Counted from the first letter of the stretch, positions 40,486-56,394 are shown. The stretch: DNA of 64,000 nucleotides from Streptomyces ambofaciens ATCC 23877 (GCF_001267885.1 NZ_CP012382.1:7365001-7429000); one strand, 5' to 3'. The notes: generated from the sequence alone by a model not told the origin. Translations and numbers: made by a program.

Positions 40486-43236
40486 TCAGGGCACCGGCTG
40501 CTCGGCCCAGATGACCTTTCCGGCCGGCGTGTAGCGCGTGCCCCAGCGTTCGGCGAGCTGTGCGACGAGGAAGAGTCCGCGTCCGCCCTCGTCCGTCATG
40601 GCCGCGTAGCGGAGGTGGGGCGAGGTGCTGCTGCTGTCGAACACCTCGCAGATCAGGCTGCGGTCGTGCAAGACCCTGACCTGCACGGTCTCGCCGCCGT
40701 ACCGGATCGCGTTGGTGACCAGCTCGCTGAGGATCAGCTCCGTCGTGAACGCCAGCTCGTCCAGCCCCCAGTCGGCCAGCCGACGCGTGACCTCGGCCCG
40801 CACCTCGCCGACCGCCGCCGGGTCGTTCGGGACCTGCCACTCGGCGACCCGGTCGGGACCGAGCGCGCGGGTGCGGGCGACCAGCAGGGCGATGTCGTCG
40901 CCCGGCCGGTCGGGGAGCCGGGCGTCGAGGACGGTCCGGCAGGTCTCCTCGGGCGACTCGCCGGCCGTCTCCAGCGCCTGCCGCAGGTGCTCGAGACCGA
41001 CGTCGATGTCGTGCTCTCGGTCCTCGACCAGCCCGTCGGTGTAGAGCACCAGCCGGCTGCCCTCCGCCAGGCGCAGTTCGGTCGTCTCGAAGGGGAGGCC
41101 GCCCAGGCCCAGCGGTGGACCGGCGGGCACCTCGGGGAACTCGACGCCGCCGTCGGGCCGGATCAGGGCGGGCGGCGGATGACCCGCCCGGGCCATCACG
41201 CAGGTGCTGGAGACCGGGTCGTAGATCGCGTAGAGGCAGGTCGCGCCGGTGACCGGGGCGCTGCTGTCGTCGGCCGCCTCGTCCTGGTCGATGCGGTTGA
41301 CCAGCTCGTCCAGCAGACCGAGCAGCTCGTCGGGCGGCAGGTCGAGGGAGGCGAAGTTGTGCACCGCCGTGCGCAGCCGCCCCATGGTGGCCGCGGCGTG
41401 CAGCCCGTGGCCGACCACGTCGCCGACCACCAGCGCGACGCGGGCGCCCGACAGCGGCAGCACGTCGAACCAGTCCCCGCCGACCCCCGCCTGCGCGGGC
41501 AGGTACCGGTAGGCGACGTCCAGGGCGTTCTGGTCGGGCATCCTGCGGGGCAGCAGGCTGCGCTGGAGGGTCACCGCCATGCTGTGCTCGCGCGTGTAGC
41601 GGCGCGCGTTGTCGATGGAGACCGCGGCGCGTGCGACCAGTTCCTCGGCGAGGGCCAGCTCGTCCTCGTCGAACGGCTCGGCCTTCTCCGAACGCCAGAA
41701 GCTGACCACCCCGAGCATCAGGGACCCCGCGCGCAGCGGCACGGTGATCAGCGAGTGGACGCCGTACTCCACGACCTGCGCGGAGCGTTCGAGGTCCTGG
41801 GCCTGCCAGCCCGCGGCCTCGCCGAGGCGGGGCTCCAGGACGGGCCGCCCGGTGTCCAGCGACCGGCCCTGCGGGGACGACGCCACGAACCGGAGCTGCC
41901 GGCCCACCGGATAGAGCGGGACCTCCTCGCGGACGCCGCTGAGCGCGGTGCGGCGCAGCGGGGTCACGCCCTCCGGCTGACCGCCCGCCAGCACGGTGTC
42001 GAACAGGTCCACGCTCACGTAGTCCGCGAACCGGGGCACGGCCAGCTCCGCCAGTTCCTCGGCGGTCCGTCCCACGTCGAGACTGGTGCCGATGGCCACG
42101 CCGGCGGCGTACAGGATGTCCAGGCGTTCCCGGGCGGTGTCGGCCCGGCCGGACAGGGCCCGCAGCTCGGTGGAGTCGCGGAGGGTGGCGACACTGCCGG
42201 CCGGGCCGCCCCGTACGTCCGTGGGCCGCTGGTTGACCGCCAGCAACCGGTCCTTGACCAGGTGGACCTCGTCGGTGGCGACGCGTCCGGAGGCCAGCAG
42301 CTCGGCCGTGTCGTCCGGGAGACCGAGGCGGAGGACGTGCCGGCCCTCGGCGTCGGGCGGCAGGTCGAGCAGGCGCTGTGCCTCGTCGTTGGCGAGCAGC
42401 AGCTGCCCCTCCCCGCCGACGATGAGCACGCCTTCCCGGACGCTGTGCAGGACCGCGTCGTGGTGTTCGTACATCCGGGTCATCTCGTGCGGTCCCAGGC
42501 CGTGCGTCTGCCGCAGCAGACGCCGGCTGACGAGCGCCGTGCCGCCGGTGGCCAGCGCGAGGCCGGCGGCCGCGGCGGTCAGCACCAGCGGCAGCTGCCG
42601 GTCGGCGACGCCGCCCACGTTCTCCGTCGTGATACCGGCCGATACGAGGCCCACGACCGTGCCGTCGGCCGCCTTGACGGGGACCACCGCCTGCACCAGC
42701 GGGCCGATGGTCCCTTCTATCTCCTCGGTCACCGTCTCCCCGGCCAGCGCGGGGGCGATGTCTCCCACGAACTGCTTGCCGATCCGGTCGGGTCTGGGGT
42801 GGGTGTAGCGGATCCCGTCGGTGTTCATGACGACGACGAAGTCCACGCCCGTCGCCTCGCGCGTGGCCTCCGCCCGCGGCTGGAGGATCGCGGTGGGGTC
42901 GGGGGCGCGCAGCGCCTCGGGGACACCGGGGGAGTTCGCGAACGTCGCGGCGACGGAGACCGACCGGTTGCGGGCCTCCACCTCGCTGTCGTGCCGTCCC
43001 TGGAGCACCAGCGCCACGGCCGCGGCGACCACGAGCAGCAGCACGATGACCACGTTCATGGCGAAGACCTGGGCGGCGACACTGCGTCCGGACAGGGCCG
43101 AGCGCAGGGCCGCGGCACGCCGCCGTCCCCTGTCCTCTCCCCGTCGCGGCCGGTCCGCGTCTCGCCGGTACCGGGCGAGCGGACCGCTGGGACGACGGGG
43201 TGACCGCTCTCCCGATCGACCCATCAGTCGGACCAT
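40486..43236 (-). CDS. Membrane-bound SpoIIE-type PP2C phosphatase with fused HATPase
   Basis: The 916-aa protein combines a membrane helix (about 56-80), an extracytoplasmic sensor (80-210) and a second helix (about 218-240). A PAS domain (about 255-370), a GAF domain (about 385-545), a PP2C/SpoIIE phosphatase (about 560-770, with GGDWFDVLPL and GDVVGHG) and a C-terminal RsbW-like HATPase (about 780-910: ELVTNAIRYGG, DEGGRGLFLVAQLAERWG) follow. It should sense an external signal, dephosphorylate a STAS antagonist and perhaps bind or phosphorylate it too. It lies 88 bases downstream of the second phosphatase on the same strand. Confidence 0.92.
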   Translation of the reverse strand: MVRLMGRSGERSPRRPSGPLARYRRDADRPRRGEDRGRRRAAALRSALSGRSVAAQVFAMNVVIVLLLVVAAAVALVLQGRHDSEVEARNRSVSVAATFANSPGVPEALRAPDPTAILQPRAEATREATGVDFVVVMNTDGIRYTHPRPDRIGKQFVGDIAPALAGETVTEEIEGTIGPLVQAVVPVKAADGTVVGLVSAGITTENVGGVADRQLPLVLTAAAAGLALATGGTALVSRRLLRQTHGLGPHEMTRMYEHHDAVLHSVREGVLIVGGEGQLLLANDEAQRLLDLPPDAEGRHVLRLGLPDDTAELLASGRVATDEVHLVKDRLLAVNQRPTDVRGGPAGSVATLRDSTELRALSGRADTARERLDILYAAGVAIGTSLDVGRTAEELAELAVPRFADYVSVDLFDTVLAGGQPEGVTPLRRTALSGVREEVPLYPVGRQLRFVASSPQGRSLDTGRPVLEPRLGEAAGWQAQDLERSAQVVEYGVHSLITVPLRAGSLMLGVVSFWRSEKAEPFDEDELALAEELVARAAVSIDNARRYTREHSMAVTLQRSLLPRRMPDQNALDVAYRYLPAQAGVGGDWFDVLPLSGARVALVVGDVVGHGLHAAATMGRLRTAVHNFASLDLPPDELLGLLDELVNRIDQDEAADDSSAPVTGATCLYAIYDPVSSTCVMARAGHPPPALIRPDGGVEFPEVPAGPPLGLGGLPFETTELRLAEGSRLVLYTDGLVEDREHDIDVGLEHLRQALETAGESPEETCRTVLDARLPDRPGDDIALLVARTRALGPDRVAEWQVPNDPAAVGEVRAEVTRRLADWGLDELAFTTELILSELVTNAIRYGGETVQVRVLHDRSLICEVFDSSSTSPHLRYAAMTDEGGRGLFLVAQLAERWGTRYTPAGKVIWAEQPVP

Positions 43237-43324
43237 GTGCCCATGTCTACACTGCCGGGCCCGAGGAGGCGAGGGGCACCCCCTGGGACGGGGCGGGCCG
43301 CGGGACCGGGGCCGGGAGCCGTGC

Positions 43325-47437
<4,113 letters not shown>

Positions 47438-47684
47438 TCCGTCCCGCGCGCCGGCCCCCGGACCCCGGCGAGGGCTCGGCGGACCGGTGCGCCTGGTCGT
47501 GCGTGCCCGTCGTCGACCGGGTGGGCGCTCCTTGCGGCGCACTCGGTCCGCGCCTGTCCGAAAGACGGCGCGTCCGGCGGAAGTTGGGGCAAAGGGATCG
47601 TGGAGACCGTCCCGGTGCGTATCGTGAAGGGCCGGGGCCCGCGCTTCCCCCTACTCGGCCCCGGACCGGACGGTGAGGCTCTGT

Positions 47685-48113
47685 ATGACTCCGGCGCGCA
47701 GACCCGATGCCGCGGACGCCTCGGTCGTGTCCACGGTGGTGGAGTTCAGGGGCGGTTCGGCGATGATCCCGGCCTCCCGCGACGTCGTGCACGGCTTCGT
47801 CGCGAGACTCGCCGAGCAGGGCGTCGAACCGGCCGACACCTTCCTGGACGCCGCCCGCCTGGTCGCCAGCGAGCTGGTGACCAACGCGCTCCGGCACGCT
47901 CCCGGCCCCTGCCGACTGGAGCTGACCCTGGTGGACGAGAGCGTGGAGATCGCGGTGTCGGACACGGGGGAGGGCTTTCCCACGTTCCTGCCGCGCGACC
48001 CCCTGCGGGTGGGCCGGCACGGTCTGGAGATCGTGACGCGGCTGTGCGACGAGGTCATCACGAAGCCCCACGCGACGGGCAAGACGGTGTACGCGCGCCT
48101 GCCGCTGCGCTGA
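47685..48113 (+). CDS. Anti-sigma-type HATPase (RsbW-like)
   Basis: The 142-aa protein is a compact GHKL ATPase: ARLVASELVTNALRHAPG (N-box), VEIAVSDTGEGFP (G1 region), VGRHGLEIVTRLCDEV, and GKTVYARLPLR at the end. It is expected to phosphorylate a STAS antagonist and/or hold a sigma factor. ATG 47685 is chosen with GGTGAGG upstream; GTG 47673 is an alternative. It converges tail to tail on the STAS gene, 12 bases apart, a strong sign of a working pair. Confidence 0.88.
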   Translation: MTPARRPDAADASVVSTVVEFRGGSAMIPASRDVVHGFVARLAEQGVEPADTFLDAARLVASELVTNALRHAPGPCRLELTLVDESVEIAVSDTGEGFPTFLPRDPLRVGRHGLEIVTRLCDEVITKPHATGKTVYARLPLR

Positions 48114-48125
48114 CGCCCGCCCGCC

Positions 48126-48491
48126 TCAGGCGGCCAGGGCCTGCTCGACGGTCGGGAAGCAGCCGATGAGCGTGTCGACTCCCACGAGCTGCAGCACCCG
48201 CTCCACCGCGTGCTGCGGCGCGGCGATCCGGAACCAGACGCCACGGGCCTCCGCGGCCCGGTGGGCGGTGATGAGCACGTTGATCCCGCTGGAGTCCAGG
48301 AAGCCCACCTCGCCGAAGTCGACCACCGTGCCCGGCGCCGACTGCACACAGGACAGCAGGACGTCGCGGAGCTGACTGCTGCCGTCGAGATCGACCTCAC
48401 CGGCGAGGACGACGATGCCGACACCGTCGCCCGTGGTGGTACGGGTGATCAGCAGCCGCTCCGGTACTGCCGCTCCCTCGATGTCCGCCAC
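48126..48491 (-). CDS. STAS-domain anti-sigma factor antagonist
   Basis: The 121-aa protein is a SpoIIAA/RsbV-type STAS domain: GIVVLAGEVDLDGSSQLRDVL and FGEVGFLDSSGINVLITA, where Ser67 or Ser68 in DSSG is the expected phosphorylation site. Unphosphorylated, it would bind the HATPase and free a sigma factor. The convergent HATPase (47685) and the PP2C proteins at 40486 and 43325 are candidate kinase and phosphatases. A 7-bp inverted repeat, GGTCCGC/GCGGACC, lies upstream at 48554-48580. Confidence 0.9.
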   Translation of the reverse strand: MADIEGAAVPERLLITRTTTGDGVGIVVLAGEVDLDGSSQLRDVLLSCVQSAPGTVVDFGEVGFLDSSGINVLITAHRAAEARGVWFRIAAPQHAVERVLQLVGVDTLIGCFPTVEQALAA

Positions 48492-48649
48492 GCTTCCCTC
48501 ACCTCTCGCATATGCCCGGCCGTCCTCGGTGGCTTGATGTTAAGGCCCCCAGGGGTCCGCGTGTGCCGCTTGTGCGGACCGAACACCGCCCGGGGCGGAC
48601 GGAACGGGCTCGACGCGCGCGACAGCGCTCCTCTGACTACCGTCGAGGT

Positions 48650-48919
48650 GTGGTGGCTCACACTTTCGAGGAGCTCGTGCACAAGCGTCGCGCGGCGGAC
48701 CTGGCACAGCACCGGGTCGAGGAACTGCGGGACTCGTACGGGCCTCCCACGCAGCATCAGTGGACCGCGCGGCAGTCGCACACCTACGAGACCGCCGTAC
48801 GGGCCTGGCGCGACCTGGACCGGGACGCGCAGACCGCGATGACGGAGTACGTCAAGGAGGAGGGTCAGTCCCGGCACAAGATCGAGGCGAAGGTCCGCAA
48901 GGCCGTCCAGGACGGCTGA
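48650..48919 (+). CDS. Small helical protein of unknown function (89 aa)
   Basis: GTG 48650 (or 48653) starts MVAHTFEELVHKRRAADLAQ, an 89-aa highly charged, probably all-helical protein ending EEGQSRHKIEAKVRKAVQDG. I do not recognise a domain. It diverges from the STAS gene and converges on glpD with a 12-base gap. The leader is short, and the codon bias supports coding. Confidence 0.65.
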   Translation: MVAHTFEELVHKRRAADLAQHRVEELRDSYGPPTQHQWTARQSHTYETAVRAWRDLDRDAQTAMTEYVKEEGQSRHKIEAKVRKAVQDG

Positions 48920-48931
48920 CCAGGGCGCAGC

Positions 48932-50511
<1,580 letters not shown>

Positions 50512-50515
<4 letters not shown>

Positions 50516-51129
50516 GGCGTGAGGGTCCTCTCCAGGATGGTGCGCAGCTCCGCGAGGAGGGCCGCGGAGGTCAGCTCGGCGTCGTCCTCGTCGGTCATGG
50601 TCCGCAGCGACAGCGCGAAGGACTGGACGATCAGCAGCACCGAGCGCGCCTGCCGTCCAGGGTGGGCCGGGCGCACCGACCCGTCGGCATGACCCTCGCC
50701 GAGCGCGTCGGCCAGCAGCTCCAGCAGGGCCTCCTGGCTCGCTCCGCGCCGGTCGAGGACGTAGGGCAGGAGCAGCTCGGGGTCGACGTCGACGATCTTG
50801 CGGAAGAGCGGGTGGGCACGGAACGCCTCGATCCCGGTCACCAGGCCCTCGACGACGCGCGAGCGCGTGCCGACACCGGGCCGGGGGGCGGGGATGGCCC
50901 CGGTGGCCACCGCGATCCACTCCCGGGTCATCAGGTCGCCGACCAGGGACCGCACGTCGGGCCAGCGCCGGTAGAGCGTCATCCGGGAGACGCCGGCGCG
51001 GCGGGCGACGTCGGTCATCGTCGTGCGGCGGACCCCGACGGCGAGCACGCAGTCGCGCACGGCGTCCAGCACCGTGTCGTTGTCCGAGGCGGTCGGTCGG
51101 CCCGCATTGTTGTGACGGTTAGGCGTCAT
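50512..51129 (-). CDS. TetR-family regulator
   Basis: The 205-aa protein has an N-terminal helix-turn-helix (VLDAVRDCVLAVGVRRTTMTDVARRAGVS then RMTLYRRWPDVRSLVGDLM, about 18-65) and a helical ligand domain. ATG 51129 is chosen. The upstream extension of the frame lies in the divergent gene. It is co-transcribed with glpD and divergent from the flavoprotein gene at 51200. TGTAAC repeats just upstream are likely its operator, implying control of both directions. Confidence 0.9.
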
Positions 51130-51130
51130 G

Positions 51131-51144
51131 TGTAACAGTGTAAC
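51131..51144. promoter_or_regulatory. TGTAAC direct repeat, candidate TetR operator
   Basis: TGTAAC at 51131-51136 and again at 51139-51144, 8 bases apart, lies between the TetR start (51129) and the divergent flavoprotein start (51200). The short spacing and location suit autoregulation with control of the divergent unit. Confidence 0.5.
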
Positions 51145-51199
51145 GCCCGTGAGGCCGCGCAGACGGCATCCCCCGAACCGACCGTGAGGACGACAGGCA

Positions 51200-52795
51200 A
51201 TGGACATGCTGTGGAACGGCTGGGGCGACCCGGCCAGGGCGACGCCACTGCCCGACACGGTGACCGGGCTGCTGCGCGAGCTGCTCGGCGTGCAGCCCCG
51301 CGAGGCGGCCGCCGTACCGCTGGAAGAGATCGACGTGCCCGCCTCGCCGCTGGACGAGGTCGCCCGCCGTGCGCTGGAGGACGCCGTCGGCGGCCCCGGA
51401 CACGTGCGTACGGACGCCGAGGCCCGCATCCGGCACACCCGCGGCAAGTCCACCCCCGACCTGCTGCGGATGCGGGCCGGCGACACCGCAGACACGCCGG
51501 CCGCCGTCGTCCTCCCGGCCGCCCACGAAGAGGTGCTCGCCGTACTGGAGGCGTGCGCCGCGCACGGTCTGGCGCTGGTCCCCTTCGGCGGCGGCACCTC
51601 CGTCGTCGGCGGCCTCGCCCCCACCCGGCGCGGCGGCTTCGTCGCCCTCGACCTGCGCCGCATGAACCGCCTGCTCGACCTCGACGAGACCTCCCGCACC
51701 GCCACCCTGCAACCGGGTCTGCGCGCACCCGAGGCCGAGGCGCTCCTCGCCGAGCGGGGCTACACGCTCGGCCACTTCCCCCAGTCCTACGAGTGGGCCA
51801 CCATCGGCGGCTTCGCCGCGACCCGCTCCAGCGGCCAGGCCTCCGCCGGCTACGGACGCTTCGACGAGATGGTGCTGGGTCTCACGCTCGCCACCCCCGC
51901 GGGCACCCTCGACACCGGCCGCGCCCCGCGCTCGGCGGCCGGCCCCGACCTGCGCCAGCTCGTCATGGGCTCGGAGGGCGCCTTCGGCGTCATCACCTCG
52001 GTCACCGTGCGGGTGCGGCCCGTGCCGCGGGTCCGCCGCTACGAGGGCTGGCGCTTCACCTCCTTCGAGGAGGGTGCCGCAGCCCTGCGCCGCCTCGCCC
52101 AGGACGGACCGCGCCCCACGGTGCTGCGGCTGTCCGACGAGACCGAGACGCTGATCGGCCTCGCCCAGCCCGACGCCATCGGCGCCTCCCTCGCCCGGCA
52201 GGACGCCGGGTGCCTGGCGGTCGTCGGCTTCGAGGGCACGGAGGAGGACACCACGCACCGCCGCGCGGGGGCCGCCGACGTGCTGCGCGCCTGCGGCGGC
52301 GTCCTCGTCGGCACCGAACCGGGGGAGCGCTGGGCCCACGGCCGCTACTCGGCCCCGTACCTGCGCGACTCCCTGCTCGAGGCGGGGGCGCTCGCCGAGA
52401 CCCTGGAGACGGCGACCTACTGGTCCCGCGTCCCCGCGCTGTACGCCGCCGTCCGCGACGCGCTCACCGGCGCCCTCACCGGCGCCGGCACCCCGCCCCT
52501 GGTGATGTGCCACATCTCGCACGTCTACGAGAACGGTGCCTCGTTGTACTTCACCGTCGTCTCGGCGCAGGGGGACGACGCGGTGGCGCACTGGACACGG
52601 GCCAAGCACGCGGCCAACGAGGCGATCCTCGCCGCGGGCGGCACCATCACCCACCACCACGGGGTCGGCACCGACCACCGCGACTGGTACGCGCGGGAGG
52701 CGGGCGCCCTCGGGATCGAGGCGCTGCGGGCCGTCAAGCGGAGCCTGGACCCCGCCGGACTGCTCAGCCCCGGGGTGCTGCTGCCCGCGGACTGA
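51200..52795 (+). CDS. Alkyldihydroxyacetonephosphate-synthase-like FAD-binding protein
   Basis: The 531-aa flavoprotein belongs to the FAD_binding_4/FAD-oxidase-C family and is closest in style to alkyl-DHAP synthase: VPFGGGTSVVGG (FAD pyrophosphate loop, about 130-142), GHFPQSYEWATIGGFAATRSSGQ, YGRFDEMVLG and the His-rich THHHGVGTDHRDWY near 485-498. True AGPS swaps an acyl for an alkyl chain on DHAP in ether-lipid synthesis; bacterial homologues may act differently. ATG 51200 follows GAGGACGACAGG. GlpD (DHAP supply) and a lipid kinase flank it. Confidence 0.88.
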   Translation: MDMLWNGWGDPARATPLPDTVTGLLRELLGVQPREAAAVPLEEIDVPASPLDEVARRALEDAVGGPGHVRTDAEARIRHTRGKSTPDLLRMRAGDTADTPAAVVLPAAHEEVLAVLEACAAHGLALVPFGGGTSVVGGLAPTRRGGFVALDLRRMNRLLDLDETSRTATLQPGLRAPEAEALLAERGYTLGHFPQSYEWATIGGFAATRSSGQASAGYGRFDEMVLGLTLATPAGTLDTGRAPRSAAGPDLRQLVMGSEGAFGVITSVTVRVRPVPRVRRYEGWRFTSFEEGAAALRRLAQDGPRPTVLRLSDETETLIGLAQPDAIGASLARQDAGCLAVVGFEGTEEDTTHRRAGAADVLRACGGVLVGTEPGERWAHGRYSAPYLRDSLLEAGALAETLETATYWSRVPALYAAVRDALTGALTGAGTPPLVMCHISHVYENGASLYFTVVSAQGDDAVAHWTRAKHAANEAILAAGGTITHHHGVGTDHRDWYAREAGALGIEALRAVKRSLDPAGLLSPGVLLPAD

Positions 52796-52949
52796 GCCGG
52801 GGCCCGTCCCCGCCGCCCGGCCGTGGTCGGCGGGGGACCCGCACCGAGCCGTACGCCGTCGGCCCACGCCGCCGGCACCCCACCCACCGGGGCGCCCCCG
52901 CCCCGTGAGACAACAGTCCGGCACCACCCGTCAGCCCGGAGGCACGTAG

Positions 52950-53834
52950 ATGCGACAGTTCACCGCCGTCGTCAACCCCACCGCGGGCGGCGCCACCTCG
53001 GCCGCCGCCCTGCTGGGGGTGGCCCGGCTGCTGCGGGAGGCGGGCGCGGGGCTGGAGACCGAGTACAGCCGCAGCCTCCCGCACGCACGGGAACTCGCCC
53101 GGCGGGCCGGGCAGCGGGGCCGGGTCGTGCTCGCCGTCGGCGGCGACGGCATGGCCGGCGGGATCGGCGGTGCCCTCAGCGGCACCGGGGCCCTGCTCGG
53201 ACTGGTCCCGGCCGGCCGCGGCAACGACTTCGCCCGCGCCCTGGAACTGCCCACCGGGCCGTCCGAACTCGCCGCGCTCCTGCTGCGCGGCGAGCCCCGC
53301 TCCGTCGACACCATCGAGGTCACCTCGGCCGTCCACGACCGCACCGTCGTGCTCGGCAGCGTCTACGCCGGTGTCGACGCGCTCGCCAACCACCACGCCA
53401 ACAACGCGCGTCTGCTGCGCGGCACGGCCTCCTACTACGCGGGCGCGCTGCGGGCCGTGGCCGGCTGGCGCGCGACGCGTTACCGGGTCACCGTCGACGG
53501 GGCGGAGCACGCGTTCACCGGCTACACGGTGGTGGCCGCCAACTCCGGCTACTACGGCTTCAACCGCCTGATCGCCCCCTCCGCCCGGGTGGACGACGGC
53601 CTGCTGGAGGTCGTGATGATCCACGAGGCGCCGCGACGGCTGTTCTTCACCCTCATGAACGAACTGGGGACGGGCACCCACGTCCGCAGGCCCCAGGTCC
53701 GGGTCCTGCGGGGCCGTGAAGTCCGTATCGAGGCCGACCGGTCCGTTCCCTACGGCGCCGACGGCGAGGTCGAGGCCGTTCTCCCCGTCACGGCCCGCGT
53801 ACTGCCCGGCGCACTGCGGGTCCTGGCCCCTTAG
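52950..53834 (+). CDS. Diacylglycerol/lipid kinase family protein (DagK-like)
   Basis: The 294-aa protein has the lipid kinase catalytic domain: VVNPTAGG near residue 8, GGDGM at 64-68 (threonine of GGDGT replaced by methionine) and LGLVPAGRGNDFARAL. The C-terminal beta domain includes YYGFNRLIAPSARVDDGLLEVVM. It phosphorylates diacylglycerol or related lipid alcohols. ATG 52950 opens MRQFTAVVNP. It follows the AGPS-like gene by 154 bases in the same direction. Confidence 0.9.
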   Translation: MRQFTAVVNPTAGGATSAAALLGVARLLREAGAGLETEYSRSLPHARELARRAGQRGRVVLAVGGDGMAGGIGGALSGTGALLGLVPAGRGNDFARALELPTGPSELAALLLRGEPRSVDTIEVTSAVHDRTVVLGSVYAGVDALANHHANNARLLRGTASYYAGALRAVAGWRATRYRVTVDGAEHAFTGYTVVAANSGYYGFNRLIAPSARVDDGLLEVVMIHEAPRRLFFTLMNELGTGTHVRRPQVRVLRGREVRIEADRSVPYGADGEVEAVLPVTARVLPGALRVLAP

Positions 53835-53955
53835 CGGGAACGGAGCACGGCGCGTTGGCGTGGTGCGCGCGACGGCGGCGCGTCGGCGGCGTGGCGCGGT
53901 GGCGGTCCGGACCCGCGCGGCCGCCGTTCCCCCGCGCCTCCGGTCCCCGGCATGC

Positions 53956-53993
53956 CGACGGGCCGGCCGCCGACAGCGGCGACCGGCCCGTCG
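53956..53993. terminator. Convergent hairpin between lipid kinase and catalase
   Basis: CGACGGGCCGGCCGCCG (53956-53972) pairs with CGGCGACCGGCCCGTCG (53977-53993) with one mismatch across ACAG. It sits just past the catalase stop. Confidence 0.82.
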
Positions 53994-54007
53994 GGCGTAC
54001 GCGCGGA

Positions 54008-56287
54008 TCAGCCTCGCGGGGTGGTGAAGCGTTCCCACACCCGGTGGGAGCCCATCAGCTGCGTGACCTGCTCCAGGGCCGCGGTGCCGGAGTCGGCGAC
54101 CACCACGCCGGGCGCGTCGGCGGGCACACCCGACGCGTCGAGCGCGGCCTCGCCGCCCGCCCAGACGCCGATCGCCTTGCCGTGGCGGAACGCCTCCGCC
54201 ACCAGCAGGCTCACCCGCGGGTCGATCGTCCCCGGCACCGCGGGGGTCGGAGCCGCCTTGTAGTCCCGCGGGGTGTGGGCGTCGCCGCCCATGTCGGGCG
54301 TCCCGGCCAGCAGTACGGCGTCGAACTCGACGGACCGGGCGGTGACATAGCTGCGCTGCACGGTCAGCGCCCCGTCGCCCGAGCCGATGGTGCCGCCGGT
54401 CGGCGCCACGACCAGCGGCACCATCCCCGCGTTCAGCACCGCCTCCCGCACCGCCGTGACGCCCTCCAGATCGGCCCCGCCGGTCACGATGCCCACGACC
54501 CGGCCCTCGGTCGGCCAGACTCCGCCGACCTGGGACAGCGCCGGGCTGGGCTCGACGTCGGCCAGCGGCACGGTCGGCTGCGGGGCCGGCAGGCCGAGGC
54601 CCTCGGCGACGCCCGCGCACAGCTCGGGGTCGATGTTGGCCAGGACCTGGAGCGTCCGCTCCCTGATGGCCTGCTCGTAGCACTTGCCGAGCTCGAAGGT
54701 GTAGGCGCCGATGATGTGCTCGCGCTCCACCGGGCTCATGCTCAGCCAGAAGCGGCGGGGCTGGCTGAAGTGGTCGGCGAACGACTCCGGAGCCTCCCGC
54801 ACCTTGGTCGCCTCCGGGATGCGGACCGGCGCCTCCATGAAGGCGCCCGCGTCGGCCCCGGCGGTGAACGGGCAGCCGCCGTCGAGCGAGTTGGGCCGGT
54901 AGGGCGCCACCCCGCGGTGCACGGCGGTCTGGTGCATGCCGTCGCGCAGCATGTCGTTGACCGGCGCCTGGGGCCGGTTGATGGGCAGCTGCGGGAAGTT
55001 GGGGCCGCCCAGGCGCGTGATCTGCGTGTCCAGGTACGAGAACAACCGCCCGGCGAGCAGCGGGTCGTCGGTGACGTCGATCCCGGGCACCAGGTGACCG
55101 ACGTGGAAGGCGACCTGCTCGGTCTCGGCGAAGAAGTTCGACGGGTTGCGGTTGAGCGTCAGCAGCCCGATGGGCTGTACGGGCGCGAGCTCCTCGGGGA
55201 CCAGGTTCGTCGGGTCCAGCAGGTCGATGCCCTCGAAGGTCTGGTCCGGGGTGTCCGGGAAGGTCTGGATGCCCAGCTCCCACTGCGGGTAGGCGCCCGC
55301 CTCGATGGCGTCGGCGAGGTCCCGGCGGTGGAAGTCCGGATCGACGCCGTTGATGAGCTGCGCCTCGTCCCACACCAGCGAGTGCACGCCCAGCTTGGGC
55401 TTCCAGTGGAACTTCACCAGCGTCGTGCCGCCCTCGGCGTTGACCAGCCGGAAGGTGTGGACGCCGAAGCCCTCCATCATCCGGTAGGAGCGCGGGATGC
55501 CGCGGTCGCCCATGAAGAAGATGGTGTGGTGGGTCGCCTCGGTGTGCAGGGAGACGAAGTCCCAGAAGGTGTCGTGCGCGCTCTGCGCCTGCGGGATCTC
55601 CCGGTCGGGGTGCGGCTTCGCGGCGTGCACCACGTCCGGGAATTTGATGGCGTCCTGGATGAAGAAGACCGGGATGTTGTTGCCGACCAGGTCGAAGACG
55701 CCCTCACTGGTGTAGAACTTCGTCGCGAAACCGCGGGTGTCCCGGACGGTGTCCGCCGACCCCCGCGAGCCGACCACCGTGGAGAACCGCACGAACACCG
55801 GCGTCTCCACGTCCGCGGCGAGGAACCCGGCCTTGGTCACGGAGGCCGCCGTGCCGTAGCTCTGGAAGACGCCGTGCGCACCCGCGCCGCGGGCGTGCAC
55901 CACACGCTCCGGGATGCGCTCGTGGTCGAAGTGCATGATCTTCTCGCGCAGGTGGTGGTCCTGCAGCAGTACGGGCCCGCGCGGACCGGCCTTCAGCGAG
56001 TGGTCGGTGTCGTACAGCCTGGTGCCCTGAGCGTTCGTCAGGTAGGCCCCGGACTGCGCCACTCGGGCCTGGTCGGCTCCCGTGGGCTGGCCGGTCGGCG
56101 ACACGGTGTCCGGGCCGCTCTGGTCCGGCTTCGGGGGAAGCGGCTCCCGCGGTTCGGTGGGTTCGGCGACGGGGGGCGACTGGGGCCCCGGCTTGCCGGG
56201 GATACCGTCCGCCGGCCCGCCACCCTCGCCCTGCAGGGTCTCGGTGACCTTGTGGGCTACCCGCTTGAGGGGGTTGGCCTCGCTCAT
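54008..56287 (-). CDS. katE: Large-subunit (KatE/HPII-type) catalase
   Basis: The 759-aa catalase dismutates hydrogen peroxide. The catalytic His131 ([15 protein letters not shown]) and Asn204 (VGNNIPVFF) keep the spacing seen in [22 protein letters not shown] supplies the proximal tyrosine, and a C-terminal DJ-1/PfpI-like domain (about 600-755) marks the large-subunit clade. A proline-rich head of about 75 residues precedes the domain. ATG 56287 follows GGAGAAAAGG. A sigma-B-consensus promoter at 56370-56394 fits the osmotic/stationary-phase CatB of S. coelicolor. Confidence 0.95.
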   Translation of the reverse strand: MSEANPLKRVAHKVTETLQGEGGGPADGIPGKPGPQSPPVAEPTEPREPLPPKPDQSGPDTVSPTGQPTGADQARVAQSGAYLTNAQGTRLYDTDHSLKAGPRGPVLLQDHHLREKIMHFDHERIPERVVHARGAGAHGVFQSYGTAASVTKAGFLAADVETPVFVRFSTVVGSRGSADTVRDTRGFATKFYTSEGVFDLVGNNIPVFFIQDAIKFPDVVHAAKPHPDREIPQAQSAHDTFWDFVSLHTEATHHTIFFMGDRGIPRSYRMMEGFGVHTFRLVNAEGGTTLVKFHWKPKLGVHSLVWDEAQLINGVDPDFHRRDLADAIEAGAYPQWELGIQTFPDTPDQTFEGIDLLDPTNLVPEELAPVQPIGLLTLNRNPSNFFAETEQVAFHVGHLVPGIDVTDDPLLAGRLFSYLDTQITRLGGPNFPQLPINRPQAPVNDMLRDGMHQTAVHRGVAPYRPNSLDGGCPFTAGADAGAFMEAPVRIPEATKVREAPESFADHFSQPRRFWLSMSPVEREHIIGAYTFELGKCYEQAIRERTLQVLANIDPELCAGVAEGLGLPAPQPTVPLADVEPSPALSQVGGVWPTEGRVVGIVTGGADLEGVTAVREAVLNAGMVPLVVAPTGGTIGSGDGALTVQRSYVTARSVEFDAVLLAGTPDMGGDAHTPRDYKAAPTPAVPGTIDPRVSLLVAEAFRHGKAIGVWAGGEAALDASGVPADAPGVVVADSGTAALEQVTQLMGSHRVWERFTTPRG

Positions 56288-56369
56288 CAGCCTTTTCTCC
56301 GTTCCGGGCGGACCGCTGCGCGCGGCCGCACACATTCGAGTACCGACTGCCGTGGTGGGCGGTGACCGC

Positions 56370-56394
56370 GTACCCAGCGAGCGCGACTCAAGGC
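56370..56394 (-). promoter_or_regulatory. Sigma-B-type promoter of the catalase gene
   Basis: On the minus strand, GCCT (56394-56391), 15 spacer bases and GGGTAC (56375-56370) match the Streptomyces sigma-B consensus GNNT-N14-16-GGGTAC/T exactly. The leader to ATG 56287 would be about 75 bases. Confidence 0.78.
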
